From contig JARFXR010000001.1 in assembly GCA_029194535.1 (NCBI GenBank), positions 1,744,721-1,808,720 of the forward strand: a DNA stretch of 64,000 bases, given 5' to 3'. Positions 60,883 through 64,000 of this stretch are shown here, piece after piece (within the stretch, counting starts at the first letter, position 1; every line of letters begins with the position of its first letter). Origin of the DNA: Nitrospira sp. GTDB lineage: Bacteria > Nitrospirota > Nitrospiria > Nitrospirales > Nitrospiraceae. Under the pieces are notes generated by a model, which did no database searches, was not told where the DNA came from, and worked only from the letters and a program-made list of their open reading frames with translations. The translations under genes were made by a program, and so were the position numbers.

Positions 60883-61926
60883 ATGAAGGCTGTTGTCTTT
60901 AGAGAGCATGGTGGGCCAGAGAAGTTGAGCTACGAGGAGATGCCCGAGCCACAGATCGGGCCTGACGATGTCTTGATCCGGGTTCGCGCCTGTGCTCTCA
61001 ACCATCTGGACATTTGGATTAGGCAGGGGAGCCCGGCCTATCCGATGCCGCTTCCTCATATCTCGGGTTCGGACATCGCCGGCGAGGTGGAAGCGGTCGG
61101 CGGCCATGTGGACGGGGTGCGGGCTGACAGCATCAAGGTTGGCGAACGGGTGTTCCTCTCGCCGGGGATCAGCTGCTGGCGGTGCAACGAATGTCTGGCC
61201 GGCCGTGACAACTTCTGCCGATCCTACACGCTGATCGGCGCGATGGCGCACGGCGGCTATGCAGAATATGTGAAGGTGCCGATTCGCAATGTGCTGCCGA
61301 TCCCCGGCAACCTCAGCTTTGAACAGGCGGCGGCTTTTCCGCTTGTCTCAGTCACGGCATCCCACATGCTGTTTTCCCTGGCGCAGCTTCAGCTTGGCGA
61401 GACGGTCCTGGTAATGGGAGCGGGAAGCGGGGTTGGAAGCATGGCCGTGCAGATGGCCCACCTGGCCGGGGCCCGGGTCATTACAACGGTCGGATCGGAA
61501 GACAAGATTCAGAAGGCCGCCTTGCTCGGGGCCCATGCGGTGATCGACCATCGCCGCGAGAAGGTGGCGGAGCGGGTGAAACTGCTCACGGAGGGCCGGG
61601 GGGTCGACGTGGTCATCGAGCATATCGGGCCGGAGGTGTGGGAGCAGTGCTTGGCCTCGTTGGCCAGGGGAGGTCGCTTGATCACCTGCGGCGCCACGAC
61701 CGGGGCGGAGGTTAAACTGGATCTGCGGTATGTCTACAGCCGACAGTTCACGATCAAGGGCTCTTATATGGGTACCAGGGCCGAGCTGGTCAAGGCGGCC
61801 GAACTCGTGGGTCAGGGGAAGCTCAAGCCGGTCATCGACCGGACCTATCCCCTCAAGGAGGCGAGGGCTGCGCAGGAACAGCTTTTATCTCGAAAATTTT
61901 TCGGTAAGGTCGTGCTTAGCTGTTGA
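60883..61926 (+). CDS. Zinc-binding MDR alcohol dehydrogenase / quinone oxidoreductase
   Basis: The 347-residue medium-chain reductase has MKAVVFREHGGPEKLSYEEM, HISGSDIAGEVEAVGGHVDG, the structural zinc loop GISCWRCNECLAGRDNFCRS (four Cys) and the NAD(P)-binding VLVMGAGSGVGSMAVQMAH. AVIDHRREKVAERVK marks the cofactor fold. It starts 212 bp after repeat D. Substrate unknown; its place after PhzF suggests no strict operon. Confidence 0.92.
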   Translation: MKAVVFREHGGPEKLSYEEMPEPQIGPDDVLIRVRACALNHLDIWIRQGSPAYPMPLPHISGSDIAGEVEAVGGHVDGVRADSIKVGERVFLSPGISCWRCNECLAGRDNFCRSYTLIGAMAHGGYAEYVKVPIRNVLPIPGNLSFEQAAAFPLVSVTASHMLFSLAQLQLGETVLVMGAGSGVGSMAVQMAHLAGARVITTVGSEDKIQKAALLGAHAVIDHRREKVAERVKLLTEGRGVDVVIEHIGPEVWEQCLASLARGGRLITCGATTGAEVKLDLRYVYSRQFTIKGSYMGTRAELVKAAELVGQGKLKPVIDRTYPLKEARAAQEQLLSRKFFGKVVLSC

Positions 61927-62009
61927 ACGGAGTTTGGAGGATCGGACCGGTTAGAGATAGAATAGGGGAAGGGACAGGTTCGAGATTGAGTGAAACGAAA
62001 GGAGCGGGC

Positions 62010-62444
62010 ATGTCGACAGTGGCGCAGATCATGGCGAAGAAACTTAAGACGGTCGGTCCGGCGACCACAGTCTCCAGCGCAGCGAGGACGATGAAGGCGG
62101 CCCGTATCGGGGCCCTTTTGGTAAAAAAGGGCAAGCAACTCGTCGGCATCGTAACGGATACCGACATTGTTCGCCGGGGCGTGGCCGCCAACAAGAGTTT
62201 GGGCAAGGTGAAGGTGGAAAAGATCATGACGTCGCCCATCTGCACAATCGAAGGGCACCGACCGGTCGATGACGCGCAGGACATGATGGGTGACCTCGCC
62301 GTGCGCCATCTCGGCGTGACGCAGAACGGCACCATCGTCGGCATCGTCTCGGTGCGCGATCTGTTGCTGCACTACAAGCGGTATGCGCAGTCGAAGATTC
62401 CGCAGATGCAAGACTATTCCGAACCGAAGATCGGACAAGACTAG
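62010..62444 (+). CDS. Two-CBS-domain protein
   Basis: The 144-residue protein consists of a CBS pair: TVAQIMAKKLKTVGPATTVS, GIVTDTDIVRRGVAANKSLG in the first and VEKIMTSPICTIEGHRPVDD, GIVSVRDLLLHYKRYAQ in the second. Such pairs bind adenine nucleotides and act as energy sensors. GAAAGGAGCGGGC precedes the ATG; the longer frame begins inside the dehydrogenase gene. No fused effector. Confidence 0.92.
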   Translation: MSTVAQIMAKKLKTVGPATTVSSAARTMKAARIGALLVKKGKQLVGIVTDTDIVRRGVAANKSLGKVKVEKIMTSPICTIEGHRPVDDAQDMMGDLAVRHLGVTQNGTIVGIVSVRDLLLHYKRYAQSKIPQMQDYSEPKIGQD

Positions 62445-62452
62445 ATCAGGCG

Positions 62453-62528
62453 AAGTGCTCAGTCCTGAGTGCCCGGTGTTGAGATCTCCGAGCCCATCTC
62501 AGCCCCCCTAGCTCAGGACTCAGCACTT
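62453..62528. terminator. Convergent hairpin between CBS and moaB genes
   Basis: AAGTGCTCAGTCCTGAG (62453-62469) pairs with CTCAGGACTCAGCACTT (62512-62528), 16 of 17 positions. The stem reaches into the moaB stop codon. TTTATTTG follows on the plus strand, so it can end the CBS transcript. Confidence 0.6.
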
Positions 62529-63040
62529 TATTTGTGGAGTTCTTTGACGAGATGTCCCAGCTCGGGCAGGATCAACTTTTCCATCGCCAGGCGGACGGCG
62601 TTTTCGGACCCAGGGGTGGAGAAGAGCACGCGTCCTTTGATGATTCCGGCGGTGGCTCGGCTCATGATGGCCGGTGAGCCGATGTCCTGGTAGGTGAGAT
62701 AGCGGAACACTTCCCCGAACCCGTCCAGTCGTTTTTCCAGCATTCCATCCACGGCCTCGAAGGTGGAATCCCGTCGCGAAATGCCGGTTCCCCCGTTGAT
62801 GATGATGGCCTGGATCCGCTTGTTCGCGACGCCGGCTTTGATCTTGGCTTTGATCTTGGCCGGCTCGTCCTTGACGATACAGTAGTCGACGACGCTATGG
62901 CCGGCGTCCTTGAGCATGTGCATGATGCGATGCCCGCTGGCATCCGTTTCCCTGGTGCGTGTGTCGCTGCAGGTAATCACCATACAGCCGATCGACCGAG
63001 GGGCATCGTGTTTGTGTTCGTGAGCGGTGTGGCTGCCCAT
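62528..63040 (-). CDS. moaB: MoaB/MogA-family molybdopterin biosynthesis protein
   Basis: The 170-residue protein has the MoCF fold: GCMVITCSDTRTRETDASGH, DYCIVKDEPAKIKAKIKAGV, IIINGGTGISRRDSTFEAVD, and the active-site helix SPAIMSRATAGIIKGRVLFS. It adenylylates molybdopterin before metal insertion, which would serve the sulfite-oxidase-type enzyme at 23 kb. The N-terminal His-rich stretch (SHTAHEHKHDA) is unusual and may bind metal. The start lies just 8 bp before palindromic repeat E. Confidence 0.92.
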   Translation of the reverse strand: MGSHTAHEHKHDAPRSIGCMVITCSDTRTRETDASGHRIMHMLKDAGHSVVDYCIVKDEPAKIKAKIKAGVANKRIQAIIINGGTGISRRDSTFEAVDGMLEKRLDGFGEVFRYLTYQDIGSPAIMSRATAGIIKGRVLFSTPGSENAVRLAMEKLILPELGHLVKELHK

Positions 63041-63047
63041 ATCGTCC

Positions 63048-63169
63048 AGGATGCTGAAAATGGCTTGTTGCTTTGTTCTCGCATCGCTCAGCCCCTCAAC
63101 GTACCGAAAAACGTACGACTCGGGGCTTCGCTTGCTGCGGCCTCGCTACAGGACCATTTTGAGCATCCT
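63048..63169. repeat. ~125-bp palindromic repeat, copy E
   Basis: AGGATGCTGAAAATGG is inverted as CCATTTTGAGCATCCT. The centre CCTCAACGTAC ... GTACGACTCGGGGC is shared. It separates moaB from the upstream ferredoxin gene on the same strand. Confidence 0.88.
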
Positions 63170-63201
63170 CAGCAGAAGGACTGATGCAGTTACGTCTTCA
63201 A

Positions 63202-63528
63202 TTATTTCCAGACGGCGTCCGGATTGAGTTTCGCCGCCGGCTTCCCGCCCTTGATGTGTTCGTCGAGGATGACGGCGACGTCCGCTTCCGTGACCTTGGA
63301 ATACCAGGTTCCCTCCGGATACACGACGACGGTCGGGCCCTGCTCGCAGGGACCGAGGCAGGAAGAACCGGTCACGAGCACCTCGCCCGGCATCACGCCT
63401 CGCTGCATCAGGCCCATGTTGAAGGTCATGAGTAATTGCGCGGAGCCCTGGCTGCCGCACGAGGGCTTTGGATGGCCTGGGGGCCTGGCGTTGGTGCAGA
63501 CGACGATATGATACTTCGGCTTCGGCAT
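63202..63528 (-). CDS. Thioredoxin-fold [2Fe-2S] ferredoxin
   Basis: The 108-residue protein has the cluster Cys pattern of thioredoxin-like ferredoxins: Cys11 (HIVVCTNARPPG), Cys24 (KPSCGSQGS), Cys57 and Cys61 (GSSCLGPCEQGPT). The fold is that of the small subunit of NADH or hydrogenase modules, here free-standing. GAAGAAGGAGCACTC precedes the ATG. It probably transfers electrons to an unknown partner and may be co-transcribed with moaB. Confidence 0.9.
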   Translation of the reverse strand: MPKPKYHIVVCTNARPPGHPKPSCGSQGSAQLLMTFNMGLMQRGVMPGEVLVTGSSCLGPCEQGPTVVVYPEGTWYSKVTEADVAVILDEHIKGGKPAAKLNPDAVWK

Positions 63529-63654
63529 GAGTGCTCCTTCTTCGGGGAACGAATGGCCTATGGCTTAGGGCACGTAAGCTAAGCGGAGGCATTCCTCAAA
63601 AAACCTGCTCCGTCCTACCACCTGCTCTATGCAATACGCCATCTGCTCCCTGGT

Positions 63655-63999
63655 TTACTGCGGCCTATACAACTGCCACTGCTCGATGCATTCCTCTGGG
63701 AACTTCCAGTGTTTGAGACCTTTGATCACCCAATCGAGGTAATGGTCCTTGGGCTTGAACTTGCCGATGGATTCGGCGGCGTAAGTGGTCACAAGCATTT
63801 TTTCGCCCGCTTCGTCGTGCACGGTGACCTGTACGTGGCGATAGGCGCCCTGCGGCACGTCGTCCTCGAACTGGTCCAGCAGCTTGACGTCTTCCTCCGT
63901 CACTTCGAAGACCGCGCCCCACACTTTTTCCCCCGGTGAAGGAACGACGTTGGCCAGGCCGCAACGCCACTGCGACGACCAGCGGCCGAACTGAATCGT
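63655..63999 (-). CDS. Gamma-glutamylcyclotransferase-like protein, 5' end outside the window
   Basis: The visible 114 residues begin IQFGRWSSQWRCGLANVVPS and continue with GEKVWGAVFEVTEEDVKLLD, GAYRHVQVTV, AESIGKFKPKDHYLDWVIKG. This is the GGCT/AIG2-type barrel (the VWGAVFEVxxxDxxxLDxxE part with a catalytic Glu/Asp, here FEDD). The frame is open to the right edge, so the start and the first strands are missing. Substrate unknown. Confidence 0.8.
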   Translation of the reverse strand, partial: TIQFGRWSSQWRCGLANVVPSPGEKVWGAVFEVTEEDVKLLDQFEDDVPQGAYRHVQVTVHDEAGEKMLVTTYAAESIGKFKPKDHYLDWVIKGLKHWKFPEECIEQWQLYRPQ

Positions 64000-64000
64000 A

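Noticed and set aside
1-64000. tRNA, rRNA and CRISPR arrays
   Set aside because: No cloverleaf-like sequence with CCA context, no conserved rRNA stretch and no regularly spaced direct repeats were seen when reading; a tRNAscan or Infernal run would be decisive.

Overview
The window looks like part of a GC-rich bacterial chromosome. From memory of protein families, the trehalose/glycosyltransferase cluster, the paired B12-type radical SAM proteins and the small cupredoxins suggest a Nitrospira-like member of the Nitrospirota. That is inference and was not tested by any search. No rRNA, tRNA or CRISPR array was seen.

Layout. 0-5.4 kb: a tightly overlapping operon for trehalose and related sugar chemistry (DUF5752 protein, TreS, TreT-like GT4, GT2, MscS-like membrane protein), consistent with an osmotic-stress role. 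5.6-19.5 kb: housekeeping and accessory single genes (SF2 helicase, methyltransferases, RRM protein, tautomerase, pyruvate kinase, DUF6010/ICMT membrane pair, alpha/beta hydrolase, universal stress protein, PAS-LuxR regulator) with two broken genes. 20-26 kb: two tandem secreted cupredoxin-like proteins, secreted proteins and a Tat-exported sulfite-oxidase-family enzyme, ending in insertion-sequence relics. 26.4-34.3 kb, minus strand: a complete tripartite efflux operon (EmrB/DHA2, TolC/NodT, EmrA/HlyD), a lipoprotein, enolase, and three decayed genes around it. 34.4-38.2 kb: a gene graveyard (RAYT, antitoxin and HicA relics) with a DUF928 lipoprotein, a phosphatase-like protein and a frameshifted DUF4136 lipoprotein.

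38.2-52.7 kb is the mobile accessory zone. It has two same-length IS3-family copies (1243 bp each, GCC target duplications), small palindromic repeats, a 416-bp MITE-like element, a pair of inverted ~206/318-bp repeats flanking two lipoprotein genes, and four toxin-antitoxin or TA-like loci. The last of these are interleaved with long intergenic repeats.

52.8-64 kb looks like stable chromosome again: two paralogous B12-binding radical SAM proteins, a third radical SAM protein, a J-like small protein, a 2OG-Fe(II) oxygenase, a PhzF protein, a zinc MDR dehydrogenase, a CBS protein, MoaB, a thioredoxin-fold ferredoxin and a GGCT-like protein.

The most interesting signals are: (1) a ~125-bp palindromic repeat family with five copies, one of them read through as protein and sitting between two copies of a short N-terminal coding segment; (2) an IS3 element inserted inside a GGGGACAGGC/GCCTGTCCCC repeat that can be reconstructed exactly from an intact copy 4.3 kb away; (3) the radical SAM cluster of unknown product; (4) a three-gene, doubly overlapping TA operon with a probable leaderless promoter; and (5) chimeric gene remnants abutting enolase.
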